Shown: positions 56,847-64,000 of the stretch, piece after piece
Numbering within the stretch: position 1 is the stretch's first letter
Layout of the letters: each line of letters starts with the position of its first letter
Source of the DNA: Terracoccus sp. 273MFTsu3.1
GTDB lineage: Bacteria > Actinomycetota > Actinomycetes > Actinomycetales > Dermatophilaceae
DNA: 64,000 nucleotides
Direction of reading: 5' to 3'
Assembly (NCBI RefSeq): GCF_000383675.1
Contig: NZ_KB911820.1
Location: 992,001-1,056,000 of the forward strand
Notes under the pieces: model-generated
The model's input: only the letters and a program-made list of their open reading frames with translations
The model's database searches: none
Told to the model about the DNA's origin: nothing
Made by a program: the position numbers and the translations under genes

Positions 56847-58169
56847 TCAGTTCGAGGGGCCGCGGTAGAGGAGGTACTGCTGGCGCCGCGCGTCGAAGGC
56901 TGCGAGCTCGTCGCGCCACGCGCCGACGACCTCGTCGGCGGAGGCACCGGCCGAGATCTGGGTGCGCAGCCGCTGCGAGCCGGTCAGCTTGTCGATCCAG
57001 TAGGGCCGAGCCGGGTCGTAGGAGTCGTAGCGCCAGGCGAAGTCGCTGTAGAGCGCCTTGGCAGCCACGAGCATCTCGACGGTCGAGCGGATCGGGTCGA
57101 AGGCCGACGGGTCGGTGACGTGCAGCTGGATGCCGCCGCACACGAGACCGGTGTGCTTGCTGAACGTGGGGGAGAAGTAGGCCTCGCGGAAGCCGACGCC
57201 CGGAAGGTCCAGCGCCGCAAGGCGTTCGGCCCACCTGTAGTCCACGTAGGGCGCGCCGATGAGCTCGAACGGCCGGGTCGTGCCGCGGCCCTCGGACAGG
57301 TTGGTCCCCTCGAACATCCCCGTGCCGGGATACACGAGCGCGGTGTCGGGGGTCGGCATGTTGGGACTCGGCATGACCCAGGGGAGCCCGGTGACGGCAT
57401 ACGGCACGTCCCTGCGCCAGCCCTTGACCTCGATGACGGACAGCTCGGCGAGCCGGCCACCGGCGTCGGCCGTGAGGAACTCGCCGTCGAAGTAGCGGGC
57501 GAGCTCGCCGACCGTCATGCCGTGGGCCTGGACGATCTCCTTGGCGCCGACACCGGAGGTCCACGGCGTCGTCATCATCGGACCGATCGCCTTGCCGCCG
57601 ATGGGGTTCGGTCGGTCGAGCACGACGAAGCGGGCGCCGACGGCGACGGCCGCGCGCATGGCCGTGTACATCGTCCAGATGTAGGTGTAGAAGCGCGAGC
57701 CGACGTCCTGGATGTCGAAGACGACGGTCTCGACCCCGGCCGTGCGGAAGAGCGTCGTCATCTTGGCCGCGTTGGCGCCGTAGGCGTCGTAGACCATGAG
57801 CCCGGTGCGCGGGTCGGTGTGGTTGCCCTCGGAGTCGCCGGCCTGCGCCGTGCCGCGGAAGCCGTGCTCGGGCCCGAAGACGCCGACGATGTCGACGGCT
57901 CCGGACTCGTGCATCTCGTCGACGATCGTGCGCAGGTTGGTGAGGATGCCGGTCGGGTTGGTGATGACCCCGACCTTCTGGCCCGAGAGCGCCGACCAGC
58001 CGGCCGCGGCTGCGCTCTGCGCGCCCGTCGTGACGGGGTTGTTGGGGTAGTTGCCGGCGTATGCCGTCGGGCCGGCCTGTGCAGCAACGGATCCGGCCGC
58101 GGTGGCGGGGATGGCGACGGCGCCGAGTGCGCCGGCGGTGAGCAGCTGCCTGCGGTTGAGGTTGGTCAT
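56847..58169 (-). CDS. namZ: Exo-beta-N-acetylmuramidase NamZ (DUF1343)
   Basis: The 440-residue protein belongs to DUF1343 (YbbC/NamZ), shown in B. subtilis to release terminal MurNAc from peptidoglycan. It carries a twin-arginine type signal (NLNRRQLLTAGALGAVAIPA). Catalytic-domain motifs include GVITNPTGILTNLRTIVDEM, VGVFGPEHGFRGTAQAGD with the conserved Glu-His, TDPRTGLMVYDAYG, VVFDIQDVGSRFYTYIWTMY and VVLDRPNPIGG. FEGTNLSEGRGTTRPFELIG is in the C-terminal half. Its ATG overlaps the stop of the EEP gene, and the amiE-like gene follows 55 bases later. Confidence 0.92.
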   Translation of the reverse strand: MTNLNRRQLLTAGALGAVAIPATAAGSVAAQAGPTAYAGNYPNNPVTTGAQSAAAAGWSALSGQKVGVITNPTGILTNLRTIVDEMHESGAVDIVGVFGPEHGFRGTAQAGDSEGNHTDPRTGLMVYDAYGANAAKMTTLFRTAGVETVVFDIQDVGSRFYTYIWTMYTAMRAAVAVGARFVVLDRPNPIGGKAIGPMMTTPWTSGVGAKEIVQAHGMTVGELARYFDGEFLTADAGGRLAELSVIEVKGWRRDVPYAVTGLPWVMPSPNMPTPDTALVYPGTGMFEGTNLSEGRGTTRPFELIGAPYVDYRWAERLAALDLPGVGFREAYFSPTFSKHTGLVCGGIQLHVTDPSAFDPIRSTVEMLVAAKALYSDFAWRYDSYDPARPYWIDKLTGSQRLRTQISAGASADEVVGAWRDELAAFDARRQQYLLYRGPSN

Positions 58170-59080
58170 CTGGAGCTCTCCGATCCTTGGTCGAGCAGGA
58201 CGGTCGCGGCGACGGCACGGTGGTCGCTCGCGCCGACGTGGGCGGGGTCGTTGGCGGTGCTGGCGTGCACGACGTCGATGCCGGGGGAGACGGCGACGAG
58301 GTCGATGCGCTTGGTGGGGTCGAGGGCCGGGTAGCTGAGGCCGGGCTCGCCGTCGCGATCCGGGGCCACGGCCCAGGCGTCGCGCAGCCGGGTCCAGAGG
58401 CCGGCCAGCTCGGGCGCCCTCGCGTCGGCGTTGAGGTCCCCGAGCAGCACCTGGTCGGCGCCGGGCGGGTCCTCGTCGAGGATCGCGAGCGTGTCGGCGA
58501 CCTGGAGACGTCGGACGGTCGGGTCGCCGCGGTAGTCGAGATGGGTGACGTAGACGTGGGTGCGGGCCCCTCCGATCTGCACCGTGGCCTCGAGGAAGCC
58601 CGGTGCCGGGGCGGGCGACGGGTTCGGGTCCTGGGTCGAGAGTCGGGTCAGGTCGTGGTTCTCCACGGCGACGATCGGATGGCGCGAGAGCAGGGCGACG
58701 CCGAACTCGCGGCGCGGTGCGCCGGGTGCCGGAGGTTCGAGGCTGTAGATCGGGGCGAACGCGGTGCGCATCCCGAGCCGGCGCCCGAGCTCGGTGACGG
58801 TGTCGTCGAAGCGGCTGCGCTCGCCCCAGTGGACGTCGGCCTCCTCGAGGCCCACGACGTCGGCGTCGAGGGCCCGGATCGCCGCCGCGGTGCGGTCGAG
58901 GTCGTAGACGTCGTCGCTGCCTGCGCCCGCGTGGATGTTGTACGTCGCGACGACGGCCCGGACCGGCGGGACGGACGAGGTGACTGCCGGCACGCCGTGG
59001 GCGCTCGCAGGCACGAGCGCGGTGGCCGTGGCCGCGGCGGCGACGAGAGCCGCCGCGGCCACCCGGTGCAGGGCGCTCAT
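58166..59080 (-). CDS. Secreted endonuclease/exonuclease/phosphatase (EEP) family protein
   Basis: The 304-residue precursor has a signal peptide (LHRVAAAALVAAAATATALV, cleavage near ASAHG). The EEP fold shows VVATYNIHAGAGSD (Asn), ADVVGLEEADVHWG with the metal-binding Glu, HVYVTHLDYRGDP, DQVLLGDLNADARAP with catalytic Asp-x-Asn, and GASDHRAVAATVLL with the final Asp-His pair. All key residues are present, so it should be an active metal-dependent phosphodiesterase outside the membrane. Its presence between nagZ and namZ, with overlapping ends, suggests a wall-linked phosphodiester substrate such as a teichoic-acid-type polymer; that is speculative. Confidence 0.85.
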   Translation of the reverse strand: MSALHRVAAAALVAAAATATALVPASAHGVPAVTSSVPPVRAVVATYNIHAGAGSDDVYDLDRTAAAIRALDADVVGLEEADVHWGERSRFDDTVTELGRRLGMRTAFAPIYSLEPPAPGAPRREFGVALLSRHPIVAVENHDLTRLSTQDPNPSPAPAPGFLEATVQIGGARTHVYVTHLDYRGDPTVRRLQVADTLAILDEDPPGADQVLLGDLNADARAPELAGLWTRLRDAWAVAPDRDGEPGLSYPALDPTKRIDLVAVSPGIDVVHASTANDPAHVGASDHRAVAATVLLDQGSESSR

Positions 59081-59081
59081 G

Positions 59082-60899
59082 TCAGTAGGTCAGCCCGTGC
59101 CCGAACGGGTAGAGCACCGTGGCCGGGTCGCCGGCGACGGGGATGTCGACGGGCAGCGAGGCCGTCGGCGCGACGTCCCCGACGATGACGCGAGCGGCCG
59201 CCTCGATCGCAACCGGGCTGTAGGAGTACGTCGCGACGTAGGTCGGGGCGCTCGTGAAGTAGGCGATGTCGTAGGGGTCGCGCACGGCGACGACGACGAC
59301 GGTCTTCCCGGTCGCGAGCAGCGCCTTGACGAGCTTCTGCTGACCGCCACGGGTGTCGGTGACGCTCGTGTCCCAGGCCTTCATCGTCGTGACGACGACG
59401 ACGTCCTTGTCGGCGGCCGCGGCGACGGCGGAGGCCACTGCCGCGTCGGTGGGCGACGTGCCCGTCTGGACGGTCTGCACCGTCGCACCCTTGGCCGTCA
59501 TCGCCGCCGCGAGCGTGGCCGTCGTCGAGACGCCGTAGCCGGTGACGAGGACCTTCTTGCCGGCCGGGGCGATCGGGAGGGCCTTGGCGTCGTTCTTGAC
59601 GAGCGTCGTCGTGCGGTCGGTGACGGAGCTCGCCGACGCGAGGTGCGCGGGGGTGCCGACGACCGCCGAGAGGGCGGCAGGGTCGGCGTACGGGCGGGCC
59701 ACGATGCCGCGGCGGTACTTCAGGCCCAGCACGCGGCGCACCTTCGCGTCGAGCTCGCTGCGCGGGATGCGACCGCTGCGGACCGCGGCGATGACGGCGG
59801 CGTAGGCGTCGTCCATCGCCGGGGTCATGAGCAGCTGGTCGACGCCGGCGAGCAGCGCCCGGACGGCCACCTCGGCATCGCCGTAGAGGTCGCGGACGCC
59901 CTGCATGGCGAGGGAGTCGGTGACGATGACGCCCTCGTAGCCGAGCTCCCCGCGCAGCACGCCGGTCATGATCGGCTTGCTCAGCGTGGCCGGGTTGCCC
60001 GAGTCGTCGAGCGCCGGGAACGACAGGTGCGCCGTCATGATCATGTCGATCTGCTCGTTGATGGCGGCCTTGAAGGGCGGGGCGTCGATCGACTCCCACT
60101 GCTCGCGCGTGTGGGTGATGATCGGGAACGCGACGTGGCTGTCGGTCGCGGTGTCACCGTGGCCGGGGAAGTGCTTGGCCGACGACGCCACGCCACCGTC
60201 GCGCTGGTAGCCGGCCACCTGCGCGGCCGCCAGCTCGGCGGCGAGGGCGGCCCGCGACGAGAAGGACCGGGTGCCGATCACGGGGTTGAGCGGGTTGACG
60301 TTGACGTCGCAGTCGGGCGCGAAGTTCGTGTTGACGCCCATCGCGAGCAGCTCACGGCCGGTGATCGCCGCGGCGGTGCGGGCGTCGGCGGCGCTCCGGC
60401 CGGCCCCGAGGGCCATCGAGCCGGGGAACTGCGTGGCGGGCGGCCCGATGCGTGTCACGACGCCCTGCTCCTGGTCGGTCGCGATCTGGAGCGGGACCCG
60501 GACCTTGCTCGCCTGCGTCAGGGCCGCCTTCTGCAGCCCGTTGGAGAGGCCGACGATCTGGTCGGGGTTCTGCACGCTGTCGGTCCAGGCGAAGTAGATG
60601 ACACCGCCGAGGTGGTACTTCTGCACGACCTCGGCCGGGCTCGCGACGCCGTAGAGCGGGAGGTTGCGGCTGTCGGGCGTCGTGGCGTCCTTGCCGTAGA
60701 CGTTCTGGATGAAGAGCTGACCGACCTTCTCCTCCAAGGACATCCGGGCGATCGTGGCGGTCACCCAGCCCGTCTCGCCGGCAGTGGCTGCAGGGGCGGG
60801 GCCCGACGCGGCACGCGCGCTGCCGGCCGCGGCACCGGCTGCCGCAGCGGCGAGGCCGCCCGCGATCACGGAGCGACGTGAGAGTTCGGACATGGACAT
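59082..60899 (-). CDS. nagZ: GH3 beta-N-acetylglucosaminidase (NagZ-like), secreted
   Basis: The 605-residue precursor starts with a twin-arginine-like signal (SELSRRSVIAGGLAAAAAGA). The GH3 barrel has MSLEEKVGQLFI, DQEQGVVTRIGPPATQFPG, NTNFAPDCDVNVNPLNPVIG, and the NagZ-specific acid/base loop SAKHFPGHGDTATDSH (His-Asp dyad). The nucleophile Asp is in GVIVTDSLAMQGVRDLYG. A C-terminal GH3-C domain (KKVLVTGYGVSTTATLAAAM) is present, as in B. subtilis NagZ (YbbD). It removes GlcNAc from muropeptides. GGAGG precedes the ATG, and the gene heads the nagZ-EEP-namZ-amiE-murR unit under an operator-bearing promoter. Confidence 0.92.
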   Translation of the reverse strand: MSMSELSRRSVIAGGLAAAAAGAAAGSARAASGPAPAATAGETGWVTATIARMSLEEKVGQLFIQNVYGKDATTPDSRNLPLYGVASPAEVVQKYHLGGVIYFAWTDSVQNPDQIVGLSNGLQKAALTQASKVRVPLQIATDQEQGVVTRIGPPATQFPGSMALGAGRSAADARTAAAITGRELLAMGVNTNFAPDCDVNVNPLNPVIGTRSFSSRAALAAELAAAQVAGYQRDGGVASSAKHFPGHGDTATDSHVAFPIITHTREQWESIDAPPFKAAINEQIDMIMTAHLSFPALDDSGNPATLSKPIMTGVLRGELGYEGVIVTDSLAMQGVRDLYGDAEVAVRALLAGVDQLLMTPAMDDAYAAVIAAVRSGRIPRSELDAKVRRVLGLKYRRGIVARPYADPAALSAVVGTPAHLASASSVTDRTTTLVKNDAKALPIAPAGKKVLVTGYGVSTTATLAAAMTAKGATVQTVQTGTSPTDAAVASAVAAAADKDVVVVTTMKAWDTSVTDTRGGQQKLVKALLATGKTVVVVAVRDPYDIAYFTSAPTYVATYSYSPVAIEAAARVIVGDVAPTASLPVDIPVAGDPATVLYPFGHGLTY

Positions 60900-60947
60900 G
60901 GTGCCTCCAGGAATGTGAAGAATTCACGCAATCTGTCGTCGCGCCGG

Positions 60948-60976
60948 AACTTACCTACGTACCGTGGCGTAGGCAA
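60948..60976 (-). promoter_or_regulatory. nagZ operon promoter (TTGCCT-N17-TAAGTT)
   Basis: On the minus strand TTGCCT (60971-60976) and TAAGTT (60948-60953) are exactly 17 bases apart. The predicted start leaves a ~40-base leader with GGAGG before ATG 60899. Confidence 0.7.
60954..60973. promoter_or_regulatory. 20-bp palindromic operator CCTACG-N8-CGTAGG
   Basis: CCTACG (60954-60959) and CGTAGG (60968-60973) are perfect inverted half-sites occupying the promoter spacer and part of the -35 box. A bound protein would block RNA polymerase. The MurR-like regulator encoded in the same cluster is the obvious candidate. Confidence 0.65.
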
Positions 60977-61014
60977 CAGATAGCGGCGTGCCATCTCACG
61001 ACGCGCCGGACGGC

Positions 61015-61030
61015 GGCCCCCGGCGGGGCC
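61015..61030 (-). terminator. Short GC hairpin after the DNA ligase gene
   Basis: GGCCCC (61015-61020) and GGGGCC (61025-61030) pair around CGGC, four bases after the ligase stop on the minus strand. There is no T-run. Confidence 0.4.
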
Positions 61031-61034
61031 CCGC

Positions 61035-62612
61035 TCACCAGCCGGCGAGCGACCTCACGGTCTGCACGGTGTCGATCTCGGAGACCGGCTTGTCGTCGCG
61101 GTAGCGCAGCACCCGGGCGAAGCGCAGGGCCATGCCGCCGGGGTAGCGCGACGACTTCTGCACGCCGTCGAAGGCGATCTCGACGACCTGCTCGGGGCGG
61201 AGGGGGACGACGCCCCACTGCTGGCCCGAACGTCCCGCCTCGACGTCCGCCGGGTCGAGCGCCAGACCGCTGAACCGTTCGGTCTGCCACGTGAGCATCT
61301 CGTCGGTCATCCCCTTGAACGTCTTGCCGAGCATGACGAGCTCGCCCGACTCGGCGTCGCGGGCGCCGAGGTGGATGTTGGACAGCCATCCCTGACGGCG
61401 GCCACTGCCCCACTCGACCGCCAGCACGACGAGGTCGAGGGTGTGCCGCGGCTTGACCTTGACCCACCCCGGACCCCGGCGTCCGGCGGCATACGGCAGC
61501 GCGGGGTCCTTGACGACGACGCCCTCGTGGCCGGCAGCGACGAGGTCGGTGAAGAACCGCGCTGCGCGTTGGGGGTCGTCGGTGCGCTCCCGTGGCACCC
61601 GCCACGCCGGCGGCACCGTCGCGGCCAGGCGCTCCCAGCGCACGTGGGCAGGCTCGTCGAGGAGGTCCTCGCCGTCGAGGTGGAGCAGGTCGAAGAAGTA
61701 CGGCGTGAGCGGCACCTCCTCGCGCAACCGGTCGACGTCGGCGCTGCTCGCCGTGCGGGCGCCCGTCACCTGGAAGGGCTGGGGGCGACCGCCGTCGCCG
61801 AGGGCGATGACCTCGCCGTCGAGGACGAGGGTCTCGACGTCGAGGGCTGCGAGGGCCTCGGTGATCTCGGGCATCCGGTCGGTGACCTCGTCGAGCGTCC
61901 GCGTGAAGAGGCGCACGGTGCCCGGGCTCGTGCGGTTGTCGACGTGCGCCTGCAGGCGTATGCCGTCGAGCTTGGTCTCGACGACGACCTCGCCTCCCAG
62001 CGTGGCGAGCGCCGTGGCGACGTCGGGGGCCGAGCCGGCGAGCATCGGTCGCAGCGGGCGGCCGACCTCGAGGGTCAGCGACTCGAGGGCGTCCGTGCCC
62101 CCGGCGAGGGCGGCGCGGGCGACCGGGCCCGCGAAGCCGGCGACCATGACGGCTCGTCGCACCGCGGCGTCGGGGACGTCGGCGGCCTTGGCGATCGCCT
62201 GGAGCATGACGCCGTCGCCCGCGCCCTGACGGGTCTCGCCCGTGATGAGTCCGCGCAGCCACGCCTGCTCGTCGGCGGTGGCGCGCGCGAAGAGCTCGCG
62301 CACGGCGGAGGAGCGCGCCGCGCCCGACCCGGACCCGCCGATGGCGGCGATCGCGGTGGCCGCGGCGTCGACCTCCTCGACGGTCAGGGTCGAGGTCTCC
62401 GCCGGGTCGGGCAGACCCTGCAGCCCGCGCCAGCTGACGCCGATGCGCCGCTGGGGGAGCGCCCCCGACAGGTGGGCCGTCACGACCTCGACGACGTCGG
62501 GACCGTCCTGCGCCGCCCGCCGCAGGCAGGCCGCCAGCGACTCGACCTTCGCCGTGCGCGACGACGTGGCGGCGACGGTGTGCGAGGTGGTGACGACGTC
62601 GGAGAGCTGCAT
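61035..62612 (-). CDS. ligB: ATP-dependent DNA ligase (LigB-like)
   Basis: The 525-residue ligase has an N-terminal helical DNA-binding domain (residues ~1-180). The adenylation domain carries the nucleophilic lysine in VVETKLDGIRLQAH (about residue 213). TLVLDGEVIALGDG, FDLLHLDGEDLLDE and GHEGVVVKDPALPY are motifs III, IIIa and IV; GPGWVKVKPRHTLDLVVLAV is motif V. The OB domain ends ARVLRYRDDKPVSEIDTVQT. The layout equals mycobacterial LigB, a ligase additional to the essential NAD-dependent LigA. GAGGAT lies 6 bases before ATG 62612. Confidence 0.93.
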   Translation of the reverse strand: MQLSDVVTTSHTVAATSSRTAKVESLAACLRRAAQDGPDVVEVVTAHLSGALPQRRIGVSWRGLQGLPDPAETSTLTVEEVDAAATAIAAIGGSGSGAARSSAVRELFARATADEQAWLRGLITGETRQGAGDGVMLQAIAKAADVPDAAVRRAVMVAGFAGPVARAALAGGTDALESLTLEVGRPLRPMLAGSAPDVATALATLGGEVVVETKLDGIRLQAHVDNRTSPGTVRLFTRTLDEVTDRMPEITEALAALDVETLVLDGEVIALGDGGRPQPFQVTGARTASSADVDRLREEVPLTPYFFDLLHLDGEDLLDEPAHVRWERLAATVPPAWRVPRERTDDPQRAARFFTDLVAAGHEGVVVKDPALPYAAGRRGPGWVKVKPRHTLDLVVLAVEWGSGRRQGWLSNIHLGARDAESGELVMLGKTFKGMTDEMLTWQTERFSGLALDPADVEAGRSGQQWGVVPLRPEQVVEIAFDGVQKSSRYPGGMALRFARVLRYRDDKPVSEIDTVQTVRSLAGW

Positions 62613-62718
62613 GCCCCGATCCTCCCCCGCCCCGCCGACACCCACCACCTCCGCGGTCGAGAGGCCCCGTGGGTCGCCCTCCGCGGTCGCGCGCTCACCT
62701 CCTGCCGGCCGTCCGGAC

Positions 62719-62724
62719 TAGATT
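62719..62724 (+). promoter_or_regulatory. Predicted -10 box, leaderless alpha/beta hydrolase gene
   Basis: TAGATT, 6 bases, ATG 62731. Confidence 0.5.
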
Positions 62725-62730
62725 CGCCGC

Positions 62731-63741
62731 ATGGGTGGCATCGTCGACCGGACTCGCGGTCTCGCGCGCAGGGCCGCGCTGGGCACGGCAACCGCGGCCG
62801 GCGCGCTGCTCGTGACCGCCCGGACGACGCCGTGGCCGTCGGCCCTGCTCATCCGGGCCGTCTTCGACCGTGGGGCCGCGCGCGCGAGCGCCGCCCTGGA
62901 GAAGCACGTCCCTGGCGACCTCGTCGAGGTCGTCGACGAGGCGTACGACATCGCCTCCCCCGACGGGCGGCTCGACGTCTTCCGGCCGCCTCGGACCGAG
63001 CCGCTGCCCACGGTCGTCTGGGTGCACGGGGGTGCGTTCGTGTCCGGGTCGAAGCGCGACGTCGCCAACTACCTCCGGGTGCTCGCCGGCCGCGGTTTCA
63101 CGACGGTCGGCGTGGACTACTCGATCGCCCCCGGCTCGCGTTACCCCACGCCGGTCCGACAGGTGGCGGCGGCACTCGCCCACCTCGTCGACCACGCCGA
63201 CCGGCTCGGCGTCGACCCCGGGCGCATCGTCCTCGCCGGCGACTCGGCGGGCGCCCAGATCGCCGCCCAGGTCGCGTTGCTCGCCAGCGACGCTGCCTAC
63301 GCGAGCGACGTCGGCATCGAGGTCGACGTGCCACCGGCGTCCCTCAAGGGTGTCGTGCTCTTCTGCGGTGCCTACGACTTCACCCTCGCGCAGGGGTCGA
63401 CCCGGCTGGGCAGCTGGCTCGTCGACACGGCCATCTGGTCCTACCTCGGCTCGAGCCGACGCCACGACGAGCGGACGACCCGCCAGGGCTCGGTGCCGGA
63501 GCACGTCACCTCGTCGTTCCCCCCGGCCTTCGTCTCGGCCGGGAACGGCGACCCGCTCCTCCCGCACACGGTCGCGCTCGTCGGGGCGCTGGACCGGCAC
63601 GGCGTCGACCACGACGCCCTGCTCTTCGACGACGGCCACGAGCCGCGGCTCGGGCACGAGTTCCAGTTCGACCTCGACACCGCCGACGGGCGTGAGGCGC
63701 TGGACCGGGCCGTCGCCTTCATCGAGCGCGTCGCCGGCTGA
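62731..63741 (+). CDS. Alpha/beta hydrolase (hormone-sensitive lipase type esterase)
   Basis: The 336-residue esterase has an N-terminal region with a hydrophobic stretch (RAALGTATAAGALLVTA) that may be a signal or membrane anchor. The HSL oxyanion motif is WVHGGAFVSGSKRDVANYL at about residue 98, and the nucleophile elbow is VLAGDSAGAQIAAQVAL with Ser about residue 172. The acid is probably Asp in SAGNGDPLLPH and the catalytic His lies in DDGHEPRLGHEFQF. It hydrolyses carboxylic esters of unknown identity. A hairpin terminates the gene. Confidence 0.88.
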   Translation: MGGIVDRTRGLARRAALGTATAAGALLVTARTTPWPSALLIRAVFDRGAARASAALEKHVPGDLVEVVDEAYDIASPDGRLDVFRPPRTEPLPTVVWVHGGAFVSGSKRDVANYLRVLAGRGFTTVGVDYSIAPGSRYPTPVRQVAAALAHLVDHADRLGVDPGRIVLAGDSAGAQIAAQVALLASDAAYASDVGIEVDVPPASLKGVVLFCGAYDFTLAQGSTRLGSWLVDTAIWSYLGSSRRHDERTTRQGSVPEHVTSSFPPAFVSAGNGDPLLPHTVALVGALDRHGVDHDALLFDDGHEPRLGHEFQFDLDTADGREALDRAVAFIERVAG

Positions 63742-63759
63742 CGACCGCGCGAGCCGTCG

Positions 63760-63778
63760 CCCCTCGATGGTCGAGGGG
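63760..63778 (+). terminator. Hairpin terminator after the esterase gene
   Basis: CCCCTCGA (63760-63767) and TCGAGGGG (63771-63778) pair perfectly around TGG, 19 bases after the stop. Confidence 0.65.
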
Positions 63779-63818
63779 TGGGGTCACTTGACGTGGGGGG
63801 CTCCTTGTCGTCAAGGTA

Positions 63819-63832
63819 AGCAAGCGCTTAGT
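63819..63832. promoter_or_regulatory. Candidate TetR-type operator upstream of the SDR gene
   Basis: AGCAAGCGCTTAGT contains the perfect palindrome AAGCGCTT and differs at one conserved position from the KstR2-type consensus AnCAAGnnCTTGnT as I remember it. TTGACG at 63788-63793 upstream could be a -35 box. Confidence 0.4.
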
Positions 63833-63849
63833 CCATCGCGAGGAGCAGC

Positions 63850-64000
63850 ATGCCCGACACCGCCGTCGTCACCGGAGCAGCCCGGGGGATCGGCCGCGCC
63901 ATCGCCACCCGCCTGGCCCGCGAGGGCTGGCAGGTCGTCGTCGCCGACCTCGACGCGGCCGAGCTCGCGACGACCGCCGAGCTGATCGGTGCCGTCGCGG
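63850..64000 (+). CDS. Short-chain dehydrogenase/reductase (SDR), N-terminal fragment
   Basis: The window ends after 50 codons. The visible part is the Rossmann start of a classical SDR: TAVVTGAARGIGRAIATRLA gives the T-G-x3-G-x-G NAD(P)-binding motif, followed by VVVADLDAAEL, whose Asp suggests NAD(H) preference. GAGGAGC precedes ATG 63850. The reaction cannot be told from this fragment. The upstream palindrome hints at control by a TetR regulator of lipid or acyl-CoA catabolism, which is a guess. Confidence 0.88.
   Translation, partial: MPDTAVVTGAARGIGRAIATRLAREGWQVVVADLDAAELATTAELIGAVA

Overview
This window looks like chromosomal DNA from a high-GC Gram-positive bacterium of the phylum Actinomycetota. 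I infer this from very strong G/C third-position bias, many GTG starts, DUF3073 and DUF3151 genes, a BldC-type regulator, a HelD-type RNA polymerase recycling factor, and purine genes interleaved with a sterol-carrier-like protein. Micrococcales, possibly Intrasporangiaceae, is my guess for the lineage. I see no rRNA, tRNA, CRISPR array, prophage or insertion sequence.

Layout. 0-5 kb: the end of an MFS exporter, then a leftward module of histidine kinase, response regulator and NatAB-like ABC exporter. 5-16.8 kb: an M24 peptidase, a FAD oxidoreductase, a GNAT protein, a lipoprotein, class II fructose-bisphosphate aldolase, a DUF3151 protein, a HAD phosphatase, purA, a class I lysyl-tRNA synthetase and a secreted M4 metalloprotease. 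16.8-17.4 kb: a non-coding region with a diverged internal duplication and a 20-bp hairpin. 17.4-28.9 kb: helD, several GNAT proteins, purD, an ECF-like sigma factor, purC, an HNH/DUF222 protein and an acetyltransferase-nucleotidyltransferase fusion. 29-40 kb: purS-purQ-purL, then purF and purM, with a spermidine-synthase-like protein, an F420-type oxidoreductase, a CoA-transferase and thpR between them. 40.4-48.7 kb: DUF3073 divergent from bldC, small accessory genes, a PucR regulator divergent from a dadA-like gene, a DM13 protein and a GH13 enzyme.

48.8-60.9 kb is the most striking part. Ten leftward genes look like a complete pathway for harvesting and recycling peptidoglycan amino sugars: a NagZ-like GH3 enzyme, a secreted EEP-family phosphodiesterase, a NamZ (DUF1343) exo-muramidase, an AmiE-like serine hydrolase, a MurR-like RpiR regulator, the MurQ etherase, an ABC sugar importer (binding protein and two permeases) and a BadF-family sugar kinase. 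This resembles the Bacillus subtilis murQ-murR-murP-amiE-nagZ-namZ locus, but the phosphotransferase importer MurP is replaced by an ABC importer plus kinase. A 20-bp palindrome lies between the -35 and -10 of the nagZ promoter, and its half-site recurs at the murQ and murR promoters. The window ends with an ATP-dependent DNA ligase, an alpha/beta hydrolase and the start of an SDR gene.

Two window-wide patterns stand out. The octamer GTATGCCG/CGGCATAC occurs about 32 times, far above base-composition expectation, on both strands and also between genes. Many genes also have a TANNNT box 6-7 bases before the start codon, which predicts leaderless mRNAs.
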